DNA of 64,000 bases. Origin: Neopusillimonas maritima. GTDB lineage: Bacteria > Pseudomonadota > Gammaproteobacteria > Burkholderiales > Burkholderiaceae_B. This document shows, one piece after another, positions 25,885 through 34,390 of this stretch (positions are counted from its first letter, which is position 1; each line of letters opens with the position of its first letter). The notes beneath the pieces are model-generated. The model saw only the letters and a program-made list of their open reading frames with translations, was not told the DNA's origin and did not search any database. A program made the translations under genes and the position numbers. The DNA lies in the NCBI RefSeq assembly GCF_003576595.1, contig NZ_NQOU01000001.1, positions 374,337 through 438,336 of the forward strand, read 5' to 3'.

Positions 25885-26260
25885 AGTGCTTGCCCTCCGT
25901 TGCAGACACAACATCAATCGGCCAACCAAAATGCAACCGCTGACAGGGATGTGACAGCTTAGTATTCGCATTTCGGGCCAACCACCGATAAATCAGCCTA
26001 CGGTCTGTTACCGTGGTCATGTACACTCCGGGCCTACATTTTCTCCCATCTCGGTCAACAAAACTAATTCGCTCGCATGGTATGTCAAGCCCACGACGTC
26101 GAAGTTGTGCTATTAGGTCAGGGCCGTTGCTACAACCCACTACTTTGTCTAATTGTTCCCGAGTAATAGGTCGTCTCAAGAGCGCCTGTATCGCCCTCAA
26201 ATGCCTCGGGTTGCTCGTACCGTCAAATTCACGAGTTTTAATTAATTGGCGCCGATGCAT
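25874..26260 (-). CDS. HTH-like hypothetical protein
   Basis: 128 residues. RHLRAIQALLRRPITREQLDKVVGCSNGPDLIAQLRRRGLDIPCERI resembles small helix-turn-helix proteins common near integrases of phage-like islands, with RDGRKCRPGVYMT following as a beta strand pair. A DNA-binding role in element control is likely but not shown. It starts 2 bp after the AlpA-like stop. Confidence 0.6.
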   Translation of the reverse strand: MHRRQLIKTREFDGTSNPRHLRAIQALLRRPITREQLDKVVGCSNGPDLIAQLRRRGLDIPCERISFVDRDGRKCRPGVYMTTVTDRRLIYRWLARNANTKLSHPCQRLHFGWPIDVVSATEGKHYDS

Positions 26261-26262
26261 GC

Positions 26263-26499
26263 TTACACCCCTATGATGGCCTTAATATCGGCCACGCGCC
26301 ATGCTAAACGCCCATTAACTCGCAATGGGCGAATGGGTCCATTTTCACGACAAGCCCACACTCTTAACGTTTGTGGCTTACGGTTCAAGTAAAAGGCCGC
26401 AGTTGCAGTATCGACCGTAGGCTTGGTCAGTGCATCAAGGGCGGTGCAACCTTTTTCTGAGTCAATTTGGAAGGAGCGAATATTTTGAGAAACGTACAT
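26263..26499 (-). CDS. AlpA/excisionase-like HTH protein
   Basis: 78 residues. The C-terminal half is a MerR-like winged helix (DTATAAFYLNRKPQTLRVWACRENGPIRPLRVNGRLAWRVADI), as in AlpA-type regulators and recombination directionality factors. Such proteins switch on excision of integrated elements. It is the first gene of the leftward maintenance operon, about 1.2 kb from the integrase. Whether it acts as Xis or as a transcription factor cannot be told. Confidence 0.7.
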   Translation of the reverse strand: MYVSQNIRSFQIDSEKGCTALDALTKPTVDTATAAFYLNRKPQTLRVWACRENGPIRPLRVNGRLAWRVADIKAIIGV

Positions 26500-26611
26500 T
26501 GCGTATCACCTATGTTGATTAATGGTGATACGTATTCTTTAACCTGAAACCTCAATTCCATACCCGTGTGGGCGTCAGCGGGCACGAGTGGGCACAGGCG
26601 TCCACTATTCG

Positions 26612-27202
26612 CTATTTCTTTTTACTTTGGTACGACATTTTTTTTCGTAATGCGTCTTTGTTAAATGTTTTAACAGCGTCACCCTTTCCGTAGTACTTAA
26701 TATCTCCCTCCGCGTAGCCAACTAATGGGTGTGAACACGGAACCCTCTCAGCAAGACGCACAAGCTCAGCCCATACCGCGTGATAGTTCTGCGGTTCGGC
26801 GGCGTTTTTCTTGGCCTCGTTTATGATATGTTCGAGTGCGTGAACTCGGTCTCTAAGCTTGTGGACGACAGATTGTTCGCGCACTGGGCTGGATGCTTCG
26901 TCACCACTCCAATTGCTTTCGGCTAAAAATCCTTCAACATCGAGTTCATCTATTCCAATTGACTGCTGCACCAAAAATGTCTGAAGGGCTGAAACTTCAC
27001 AGGGGAACGATAAAACGGGCTCACTTAAATTTCCCTTAGGGTGTTCTGTGAGGACAGCCCTTTCCTCGGGTGTTAGTTGAATGTCGTTAGGTATCTCTTT
27101 GATATAAATCCCGTCGCCCCTTACGCTCAACCAACTGCACCACTCCTCAGGGTCCCATACTTGAAATATTCTTATGAAATCACTGTATCCAATGTTTTTC
27201 AT
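26612..27202 (-). CDS. Hypothetical protein, 196 aa
   Basis: Unrecognised. The protein is soluble and acidic in the first half, then has a coiled-coil-prone stretch (VVHKLRDRVHALEHIINEAKKNAAE) near residue 115, and a lysine-rich tail. It has no signal peptide or TM segment. It sits between the AlpA-like gene and the non-coding stretch before the integrase; cargo or element-control roles are both possible. Confidence 0.6.
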   Translation of the reverse strand: MKNIGYSDFIRIFQVWDPEEWCSWLSVRGDGIYIKEIPNDIQLTPEERAVLTEHPKGNLSEPVLSFPCEVSALQTFLVQQSIGIDELDVEGFLAESNWSGDEASSPVREQSVVHKLRDRVHALEHIINEAKKNAAEPQNYHAVWAELVRLAERVPCSHPLVGYAEGDIKYYGKGDAVKTFNKDALRKKMSYQSKKK

Positions 27203-27688
27203 GGCATCCGTTCAATGCTCACCCTCCGTAATTTAGGTGCCAGCGTCAGGCCAGTGAAGGTGTCCGGTTTTTCGCCCCGTCGGGCTAGGCGCTGGCGTAA
27301 GGATTAGGTAACCGATTTGCTTGACCTCTGCCATTGATAAGAAGGCGGTAGAACCCAATCTTCTACCCGCTCAAGAATTCCGGGGCTGCCTGTTACTCCC
27401 CTGTATCAAACCTCGGCAAGCATTCCTATATTTCCAATTAGGCTGCGTACAACACGGTCTCTGGTGTCCTTGTTTCCGGGGTCATCTGCTTCATCTTCAG
27501 ACATGTAATAAAACAGGCGTTCACACTGCGAGGATAGGGTTGCGATTTACTCAAAAATAACCCCTATCTCGCCATAAGGAATACCATTGATAGAATTGTC
27601 ATGAGCCATAATGCAATCTCCTGTATTGCGTTGTGGTTAGGGGTCACTCGGTACTCGCACTACCTCGCGCCCCGCTTACCTGAAACCG
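27203..27688. other. 486-bp stretch without a supported gene
   Basis: Short frames exist on the plus strand but none has a good RBS or recognisable product. An inverted repeat (GCCAGCG near 27239 with CGCTGGC near 27290) could form a long-loop stem containing a smaller CCCGTCGGG hairpin. It may hold the promoter of the 196-aa gene and a small RNA or terminator. Confidence 0.4.
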
Positions 27689-29068
27689 TCAGGCGGCGGT
27701 ACTTTTTTTCAGTTTCAATGTTTCTTCTTTTTGCTGTTCGATACCCGCCTGCTCCAAGATCCAGCTTTCAATCTTTACGTGCCAAACACGCAGTAAATCA
27801 ATAGAGCGGCGACGGTAATGCTTTTCGGCAATCGCGGTCGGCTTGTGGCCCATAATTTGCGCCACCACGCCCGCCGGACACTCGACCCATTCAGCCAGCG
27901 TACCAAACGAACGGCGCAAACCATGCAAGCTTAGCGCAGGTAAACCCGCGTTTTTCAATGCCTGATTATGTGCAATGCGTGGCTCAGTGATATGCCCGCT
28001 TGTAGACGTAGCACTAGCAAAAACAAACGGAGAACGCTTCAGTGCGTCGTCACTATGCAAAAGCACCACACGTGCCGGTTTCAGCCCGTCGATCAGACTT
28101 TTGACGTAAGGCGTTAGCGGTATGATGCGCTCGCCCTCTACCTTGTCGCGTATCTTTAACGTATTCCATGTCAAATCCACATCCTCCCATTGCAGTGCGG
28201 CCATTTCGTTGCGCCGTGCGCCGGTCAATAGTAAACATTGCAAATATGTGGCTTGAATCGGGTTTGAAATGCGCTGTACGTGGTGAAACCATAGCTTTAC
28301 CTGTTCGCGCTGCAAACAATCATCCTTTGCTTGCGGCTTGGGCAAATCTTTCTTCATGCGAGTGCAGGCGTCCGGGTTCACTTGGTCGCGGTACTCAGGC
28401 CGGTCTGAACACCAGTTCAGGAAAGTACCCAGTAAAGACACGGCTAAACGTGCGCGTGTTGGTCGGTATGCTTGTTGCTCTAACCAGCCTGCTACTGCGT
28501 CGCGAGTGATGCTCGATAATGGCAACTCAAGCAACGGACGCAATATGCCCGGCTCTTTCTTGTCGGGCATCCCTTCGCGGCGTCCTCGTTTGATTTTCTG
28601 CCCACCTTCGCGGCTCATGGTTTCATGGTCGGCTTTGTGCCGTTCACTCCATTTTGATGCGCGGGCTTTTATATATGCCTGCCATGCCTCAAGCGCAGGA
28701 GTGTTGGCTTGTTTTGTCTTTTCACGCTTGGCAATGTCGGCGGCAGTAACCTCGGCTTTAACCTCTCGTGGGTCACGGCCTTGGTCAATGAGGGCTTGCA
28801 GGCGGCGGGCTTCGGGTCGCGCCCCCGGCGTGATTACCTTGCCTGTTTTTGGTTCCCGGTATTCCTCCAGGCTCCATACATTTACATCACCAATGGTCAC
28901 TCGCAGGCTTTTCCCGTTTAGGCGGCCTTGGTAGATATATGCCTTCGCGCCTAAGGTCGCACGCACAGCTAGACCATTAACGTCGGCATCCCACAGAAAG
29001 GCTTGAGGCTTGTCAGCCGGGCATGTAAATGCCCTAACGCGTCCTGCCGTCAATTTCAATTTTGCCAT
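27689..29068 (-). CDS. int: Tyrosine recombinase (site-specific integrase)
   Basis: 459 residues from ATG 29068. An N-terminal DUF4102-like domain (LTAGRVRAFTCPADKPQAFLWDADVNGLAVRAT) is followed by a core-binding domain and the catalytic domain with Arg in LLLTGARRNEMAALQW, His-x-x-Arg in LHGLRRSFGTLAEW, and His/Tyr in MGHKPTAIAEKHYRR. This P4/CP4-like type integrates into tRNA genes. Transcribed away from attR, it is the enzyme expected to have inserted the island at tRNA-Asn. Confidence 0.95.
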   Translation of the reverse strand: MAKLKLTAGRVRAFTCPADKPQAFLWDADVNGLAVRATLGAKAYIYQGRLNGKSLRVTIGDVNVWSLEEYREPKTGKVITPGARPEARRLQALIDQGRDPREVKAEVTAADIAKREKTKQANTPALEAWQAYIKARASKWSERHKADHETMSREGGQKIKRGRREGMPDKKEPGILRPLLELPLSSITRDAVAGWLEQQAYRPTRARLAVSLLGTFLNWCSDRPEYRDQVNPDACTRMKKDLPKPQAKDDCLQREQVKLWFHHVQRISNPIQATYLQCLLLTGARRNEMAALQWEDVDLTWNTLKIRDKVEGERIIPLTPYVKSLIDGLKPARVVLLHSDDALKRSPFVFASATSTSGHITEPRIAHNQALKNAGLPALSLHGLRRSFGTLAEWVECPAGVVAQIMGHKPTAIAEKHYRRRSIDLLRVWHVKIESWILEQAGIEQQKEETLKLKKSTAA

Positions 29069-29230
29069 GCTCAGCGATTTCCATGTAAGCATTATGTAAA
29101 CATTATTATGGAATATCACTCAACATTAATCAACCTACGGATTTATGTAAAAACTCCGTAAAGCGCTTATTTTCTTGTTATTTTTGTTTTTATCAACACT
29201 AAAAAATATTACACAATATGATATTTTGCA

Positions 29231-29282
29231 GACTGTTAATCCGCAGGTCACTGGTTCGAACCCAGTTCGGGGAGCCAAGAAT
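29231..29282. repeat. Right attachment site (attR), 52-bp direct repeat
   Basis: Exact copy of 12873-12924, the 3' end of tRNA-Asn. It has no 5' half and is not a functional tRNA. Confidence 0.95.
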
Positions 29283-29295
29283 TCTTAAATATATC

Positions 29296-29330
29296 AAGCC
29301 CTTAGCGAAATTCACGTTAAGGGCTTTTTA
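29296..29330 (+). terminator. Original tRNA-Asn terminator displaced by the island
   Basis: AAGCCCTTA pairs with TAAGGGCTT around a 12-nt loop, then a T-rich run. It follows attR at the position where a terminator would follow the intact tRNA, so it is probably the pre-insertion terminator. Confidence 0.75.
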
Positions 29331-29644
29331 TTTTGTTTGAGACGGAATATGAGACGCTGTCGCATATCCAGTAGTTAGCCCCTCGCTATGGCTCATTGAG
29401 GGTAGCGGCCTACGATTGACTTCGCCAACATAACAATCAAACGAGCGATTTCATATTGTCGCGAGGTCACAGTAAGGCGATTGAACTCTGCAATTAAATG
29501 TTACTCTTTCAGTTATAAATTTAACTAGGGAAAAATATGGGTTCCCAAAACGGTTGAAGGTCGTAACACACGAAGTGACGCATAGCTATTCACTTAGTTC
29601 TAGAAACCATACTCGGCAAACGGAAATAGTGACAACACACGATC
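29331..29644. other. Non-coding stretch beyond island 1
   Basis: About 310 bp with no supported gene on either strand; it lies between the displaced terminator and the HrgA-like fragment. Confidence 0.5.
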
Positions 29645-30091
29645 ATGGCGAAATACACTTTTTTAGATCTCGCTCTTGATGTTCTGGCTTCGAAGCAAAC
29701 TCCCCTTACTGTGGAGCAGAATGTGAAGCGTCCCGATTCGGCCCTCATGAAAATAGGCGCCTGGCCTGCTCGATTCATCCTAAAGGCGAATGCCGAACAC
29801 CTTACCGGGTTGGAGTTAGAGAGTTTCCAAAGTATTGAGCAAGAGGAAACGACGGAGACGCCCAAGTTTCTGGAAAAACATCTCCATCCCTATCTCGTAT
29901 GGTTCGCTGCTAGTGAATTTTCCCGCTTTGATGTCACCTGCAAGACAATCTGCCATGGCAAGTCCACGAAAAAGGGAGCGAAGACGAACGAATGGCTTCA
30001 CCCCGATATTGTTGGGTTCTCGCTTAATCAAGAATTCGATACAGTATTAACAAATGAAGAACTTGCCGGCACTCTGCAACCCAGTGAGTGA
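29645..30091 (+). pseudogene. HrgA/COG2958-like protein, C-terminally truncated
   Basis: 148 residues. The start (AKYTFLDLALDVLASKQTPLTVEQ) fits a HARE-HTH domain, and LHPYLVWFAASEF then NEWLHPDIVGFSL fits the beginning of the nuclease-like domain of COG2958/HrgA proteins. Relatives continue for roughly 150 more residues; here the frame degenerates after about residue 130 and stops. HrgA-type genes are often next to restriction-modification loci, as here. It is probably non-functional, though a short form cannot be excluded. Confidence 0.55.
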
Positions 30092-30298
30092 CTGCTCTTG
30101 ACATTCAGTCTTCTATCTGGGAAAACCTTTCCTCAAAAGCCAGCCGCACGGCGATCGCATGAGACTGCCCAAGTTCATATTTCTAAAAATTCAGTACGCG
30201 ACGACTAAATGTAACCATAAGACCAACCACATTGGATTGTGCCATCTCCGAAGGACCGAGAGAGAGGGGGCAAATCGAAACCATTACGAGGTACTCAA

Positions 30299-30574
30299 AT
30301 GACGCCCACCTACTTACTTGAAAAAATTGCACGGCATGGCACCGCAGCGCAACGACTAATCGACGAACGCAACACAAACAAAGGAGAGCTTAGCTCCGAC
30401 CATTCGGATATTACAGCTATCGCGTTCGATGCGGCAGACTTCGTTTGGTCTTACCTCATACTGAAGGGGCATGATGAGACGCAAGAGTCACGCGAGATAC
30501 GAAATCATATAGCGCAAGAAATTGTGAAAGTGCTCGAAAGCTACCCGTGGATTACAGAACAAGAGAACCCGTAA
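30299..30574 (+). CDS. Hypothetical protein upstream of hsdM
   Basis: 91 residues from ATG 30299, with GAGG about 8 nt upstream. The protein is mostly helical and acidic (YLLEKIARHGTAAQRLIDERN, then SDITAIAFDAADFVWSYLI) without a recognised domain. It ends 30 bp before hsdM and is likely in the same operon. A small R-M regulator or accessory protein is possible but unproven. Confidence 0.6.
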   Translation: MTPTYLLEKIARHGTAAQRLIDERNTNKGELSSDHSDITAIAFDAADFVWSYLILKGHDETQESREIRNHIAQEIVKVLESYPWITEQENP

Positions 30575-30604
30575 GCACAGAGGCATTAGAACAGGAACAA
30601 AAGA

Positions 30605-32161
30605 ATGACAAATAGCCAACAACGAGCCGCTTTGCAGCGCCAGATCTGGGCGATTGCCAACGATGTACGTGGCGCTGTAGATGGTTGGGATTTCAAGCAG
30701 TATGTGCTGGGCACGCTGTTTTACCGCTTTATCAGTGAAAATTTTTCCAGCTATATCGAGGCTGGCGACGACAGTATCAACTATGCCGAACTGCCCGACA
30801 GCGTCATTACCCCTGAGATCAAAGACGACGCCACCAAAACCAAGGGCTATTTCATTTACCCAAGCCAGCTGTTTGTTAACGTTACCAAAAACGCCCTTGG
30901 CAACGAAAGTCTGAACACCGACTTGGCCGCTATTTTTGCTGCTATCGAAAGCTCGGCCAATGGCTACCCATCAGAGGGCGATATTAAAGGCCTGTTTGCC
31001 GATTTCGACACCACCAGCAACCGCCTGGGTAATACAGTGAAGGATAAAAATGCGCGCCTGGCCGCTGTGCTTAAAGGTGTGGCCGGCCTGGAGCTTGGTG
31101 ACTTTCACGGTAGCCAGATCGACCTGTTTGGCGATGCCTACGAATTCCTGATCTCTAACTACGCGGCCAACGCTGGCAAATCAGGCGGTGAGTTTTTTAC
31201 ACCGCAGCACGTATCCAAGCTAATTGCTCAGCTAGCCATGCATGGGCAAACCAGCGTCAACAAAATTTACGACCCCGCCTGCGGTTCGGGGTCGTTGCTG
31301 TTGCAAGCGAAAAAGCACTTCGACGCCCACATTATTGAAGAGGGCTTCTTCGGCCAGGAGATCAACCACACCACCTACAACCTGGCGCGTATGAACATGT
31401 TCTTGCACAACATCAACTACGACAAGTTCAACATCCGGCTAGGCAACACCCTGATCGACCCGCACTTTGGCGACGACAAGCCCTTTGACGCCATTGTGTC
31501 TAACCCTCCCTATTCGGTGAAGTGGGTAGGTGCAGACGACCCCACTTTGATTAACGATGAGCGTTTTGCGCCGGCAGGCGTGCTGGCACCGAAATCGAAA
31601 GCCGATTTTGCTTTTGTATTACATGCTCTTAGCTACCTTTCAAGCAAAGGCCGCGCCGCCATTGTTTGCTTTCCCGGTATTTTTTACCGAGGCGGTGCCG
31701 AGCAAAAAATCAGAAAGTATCTGGTCGACAACAACTATGTGGAAACAGTGATCTCGCTGGCGCCCAACCTGTTTTACGGTACCACCATTGCGGTCACTAT
31801 TCTTGTGTTGTCAAAACACAAAATCGACACCACCACCCAATTCATTGACGCCAGCGGATTGTTCAAAAAGGAAACAAACAACAATACGCTTACCGATGCA
31901 CACGTCGAAGAAATTATGCGGGTGTTCGACAGCAAGGCGAGTGTTGAGCACTTTGCCCGATCCGTTTCGTTTGAAGACATCGCTGCCAACGACTACAACC
32001 TGTCGGTTAGCAGCTATGTGGAAGCCAAAGACAATCGCGAAAAGGTGGATATCGCCCAGATTAATTCGGAGCTGAAAACCACTGTGGCTAAGATTGATAA
32101 GTTGCGGGCTGAAATCGACACCATCGTGGCAGAGATTGAGGGTGAGGAGCTTGGGGCATGA
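30605..32161 (+). CDS. hsdM: Type I restriction-modification DNA methyltransferase subunit HsdM
   Basis: 518 residues. An N-terminal HsdM helical domain (1-140) precedes the N6-adenine methyltransferase domain: [13 protein letters not shown], motif [14 protein letters not shown] and motif IV SNPPYS. It methylates adenine in the bipartite target recognised by HsdS. The stop overlaps the hsdS ATG by 4 bp. Sequence style is that of type IC (EcoR124I-like) systems. Confidence 0.95.
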   Translation: MTNSQQRAALQRQIWAIANDVRGAVDGWDFKQYVLGTLFYRFISENFSSYIEAGDDSINYAELPDSVITPEIKDDATKTKGYFIYPSQLFVNVTKNALGNESLNTDLAAIFAAIESSANGYPSEGDIKGLFADFDTTSNRLGNTVKDKNARLAAVLKGVAGLELGDFHGSQIDLFGDAYEFLISNYAANAGKSGGEFFTPQHVSKLIAQLAMHGQTSVNKIYDPACGSGSLLLQAKKHFDAHIIEEGFFGQEINHTTYNLARMNMFLHNINYDKFNIRLGNTLIDPHFGDDKPFDAIVSNPPYSVKWVGADDPTLINDERFAPAGVLAPKSKADFAFVLHALSYLSSKGRAAIVCFPGIFYRGGAEQKIRKYLVDNNYVETVISLAPNLFYGTTIAVTILVLSKHKIDTTTQFIDASGLFKKETNNNTLTDAHVEEIMRVFDSKASVEHFARSVSFEDIAANDYNLSVSSYVEAKDNREKVDIAQINSELKTTVAKIDKLRAEIDTIVAEIEGEELGA

Positions 32162-33348
32162 GCCGCGTGAGTTTTATGGATAAGCTGCTGGATGGAAGTA
32201 GATATGACTACGTGCCCCTGGCGCAAGTTGCAAAGATTAAGCATGGAAAAGATTGGAAAGGCTTAAAGGCGGGTGATATTCCAGTTTATGGTTCAGGTGG
32301 CGTGATGGGCTATGTCAACAATTACTCATACGATAAGCCATCTGTTCTGATACCTCGGAAAGGCTCAATTACAAATATTTTCTATGTCGATACGCCGTTC
32401 TGGAATGTTGACACCATCTACTACACCGAAATCAACATCTCAAGAATTGTTCCAAAGTATTTGTATCATTTTATTAAAACCATCGACCTAATGGCTCTGG
32501 ATACTGGGTCGGGAAGGCCTAGTCTGACACAGACAATTTTGAATCAAATTCAAGTCCCCATCCCATGCCCGGAAAACCCCAAAAAATCCCTTGAAATCCA
32601 GGCTGAAATCGTTCGCATTCTGGATGCATTCACCGAACTTACCGCCGAACTTACCGCCGAACTTACCGCCCGCAAAAAACAGTACAACTACTATCGCGAT
32701 ACGCTGTTGAGCTTTGAAGAAGGGGAAGTGGAGTGGAAGACGCTGGGGGAGGTAGCTAACATTCAGCGTGGTGGATCGCCTAGGCCAATCGCGAAATACA
32801 TCACTGAAGATGAGAATGGAGTTCCGTGGATCAAAATAGGTGATACATCACCCGGATCAAAATATGTTACCAGCACAGCGCAGAAGATCACGCAAGAAGG
32901 CGCAAAAAAGTCTCGCATTTTGAATGCGGGTGATTTCATCATGTCCAACTCAATGAGTTTTGGGCGACCTTACATCCTTGGCATAAGTGGCGCCATTCAT
33001 GACGGATGGGCTTCAATCAGCGGATTTAGTGCGCGGTTGAATTCAGACTATCTGTATCACTACCTTTCGTCCGACAATGTACAAAACTATTGGGCAGGAA
33101 AAATTAACAGCGGATCAGTGAGTAACCTTAATGCAGATATCATCAAAACATTGCCAGTGCCCATTCCCGACCTTCCCAGTCAGGAGAAAATAGCAAACAT
33201 CCTCGATAAATTCGACACGCTCACCACCTCCATCACCGAAGGCTTACCCCGCGAAATTGCCCTTCGCCAAAAGCAATACGAGTACTACCGAGACCTACTG
33301 CTAAGTTTCCCTAAACCGGAAGCGGCGAAATCCGTTTTAAACGCATAG
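32158..33348 (+). CDS. hsdS: Type I restriction specificity subunit HsdS
   Basis: 396 residues with two target recognition domains (about 10-150 and 195-350), each followed by a conserved helical spacer. Each spacer ends in [14 protein letters not shown] or [19 protein letters not shown] sequence, as in type IC S subunits. The central spacer contains a Thr-(Ala/Glu)-Leu repeat ([13 protein letters not shown]) encoded by three 12-bp units at 32635-32670. In EcoR124-type systems the number of these repeats sets the gap length in the target. It starts within the hsdM stop and is followed by rhuM after 10 bp. Confidence 0.93.
   Translation: MSRVSFMDKLLDGSRYDYVPLAQVAKIKHGKDWKGLKAGDIPVYGSGGVMGYVNNYSYDKPSVLIPRKGSITNIFYVDTPFWNVDTIYYTEINISRIVPKYLYHFIKTIDLMALDTGSGRPSLTQTILNQIQVPIPCPENPKKSLEIQAEIVRILDAFTELTAELTAELTARKKQYNYYRDTLLSFEEGEVEWKTLGEVANIQRGGSPRPIAKYITEDENGVPWIKIGDTSPGSKYVTSTAQKITQEGAKKSRILNAGDFIMSNSMSFGRPYILGISGAIHDGWASISGFSARLNSDYLYHYLSSDNVQNYWAGKINSGSVSNLNADIIKTLPVPIPDLPSQEKIANILDKFDTLTTSITEGLPREIALRQKQYEYYRDLLLSFPKPEAAKSVLNA
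32635..32670 (+). repeat. Three tandem 12-bp repeats (TAEL-type) in hsdS
   Basis: GAACTTACCGCC occurs three times in tandem and in frame, encoding Glu-Leu-Thr-Ala. Such repeats can gain or lose units by slippage without breaking the frame. Confidence 0.9.
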
Positions 33349-33358
33349 GAGGGAGCTT

Positions 33359-34390
33359 GTGCCCAACCTTAGCCTGCAAGACCAGACCACCGAGTTTTTG
33401 CTCTACACAGCACCCAATGGCCAGATCAAGGTAGAGGTGCTGCTTGGCAACGAGACCCTGTGGCTGACTCAGAAACGTATGGCGGAGCTGTTTGGCGTAG
33501 GCGTGCCAGCTATCTCCAAGCATCTGGAAAATATCTACGATTCCAATGAGTTGCAACGCGAGGCAACTATTTCCATTTTGGAAACAGTTCGCCAGGAGGG
33601 CGACCGTAATGTCAGGCGAAAAATTGAACACTACAACCTCGATGCCGTGATCTCGGTGGGCTACCGGGTTAACTCGGCCCAAGCTACCCAGTTCCGTATC
33701 TGGGCAACCCAACTGATCAAAGAGTACATCATCAAAGGCTTTGCCATGGATGATGAGCGCCTGAAAAACGGTCGTTACTTTGGCAAGGACTATTTTCGCG
33801 AACTGCTGGAGCGGGTGCGTTCGATTCGCGCCAGCGAACGGCGAATCTATCAGCAAATTACCGATATTTTTGCCGAGTGCAGCATAGACTATGACCCCAA
33901 ATCGGAAACCACGCGCCTGTTTTACGCTCACATACAAGACAAGTTTCACTTTGCAATTACCGGCCACACAGCGGCTGAAATCATTGCCCGAAAAGCAGAT
34001 GCCAGCCAGCCATTGATGGGTATGAGCACATACAAGAATGCGCCCGCGGGCCGGGTGTTGAAGTCGGACTCGGTAGTGGCAAAAAACTATTTAAGCGAGG
34101 CTGACATCAAGAAACTGGAGCGTACCGTCTCTGCTTTTTTTGATTACATCGAGGGTATTATCGAGCGCAAGAAACCATTCACCATGGCCAGTTTTGCCGA
34201 GAGCGTAAATAAATTTCTCGCCTTTAACGAATATCAAATTCTGGAGGGCTACGGCTCTATAACCCGGAATCAGGCCGAACAAAAAGCCTTTGCCGAGTAT
34301 GAAAAGTTCAACAAGCAGCAGCGGATCGAGTCCGATTTTGACCGTGAGGTGAAAAAGATGCTGAGCAAAAAAGGCCAGCCCAATGAATGA
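33359..34390 (+). CDS. rhuM: RhuM family protein
   Basis: 343 residues, GTG start with AGGAGGGAG upstream. The family landmarks are visible: [23 protein letters not shown] (HTH near residue 35), the conserved [27 protein letters not shown] region, and [21 protein letters not shown] toward the C-terminus. RhuM proteins (first noted on a Salmonella pathogenicity island) are frequent inside type I R-M operons, but the biochemical role is unknown. It is placed between hsdS and hsdR and overlaps hsdR by 8 bp. Confidence 0.9.
   Translation: MPNLSLQDQTTEFLLYTAPNGQIKVEVLLGNETLWLTQKRMAELFGVGVPAISKHLENIYDSNELQREATISILETVRQEGDRNVRRKIEHYNLDAVISVGYRVNSAQATQFRIWATQLIKEYIIKGFAMDDERLKNGRYFGKDYFRELLERVRSIRASERRIYQQITDIFAECSIDYDPKSETTRLFYAHIQDKFHFAITGHTAAEIIARKADASQPLMGMSTYKNAPAGRVLKSDSVVAKNYLSEADIKKLERTVSAFFDYIEGIIERKKPFTMASFAESVNKFLAFNEYQILEGYGSITRNQAEQKAFAEYEKFNKQQRIESDFDREVKKMLSKKGQPNE

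Larger units (their letters stand above)
12873..29282. mobile_element. Genomic island 1, integrated at tRNA-Asn
   Basis: A 16.4-kb block bounded by perfect 52-bp direct repeats (tRNA-Asn 3' end). A tyrosine recombinase gene lies about 160 bp inside the right repeat and is transcribed leftward. The block contains phage- or plasmid-like maintenance genes (AlpA-like, HTH, winged-helix protein with iteron-like repeats), an IS66 element, and cargo (Hxs peptide system plus carbamoyltransferase module). The cargo is visibly richer in A+T than the backbone. No conjugation genes are present, so it would need helper transfer or be non-conjugative. Confidence 0.93.

Noticed and set aside
25732..25971. 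79-codon version of the 50-residue protein
   Set aside because: It would overlap the HTH-like gene by about 98 bp; ATG 25884 has GGAGGG and a short overlap.
27321..27560. 79-codon plus-strand frame before the integrase
   Set aside because: No RBS, many cysteines and histidines in a random pattern, and no recognisable domain; treated as non-coding.
29231..29282. Second tRNA-Asn gene
   Set aside because: Only the 3' part from the anticodon arm is present; there is no 5' acceptor strand or D arm. It is the attR copy.
33311..33967. 218-codon minus-strand frame inside rhuM
   Set aside because: Antisense to an intact RhuM gene with strong family motifs; no independent support.
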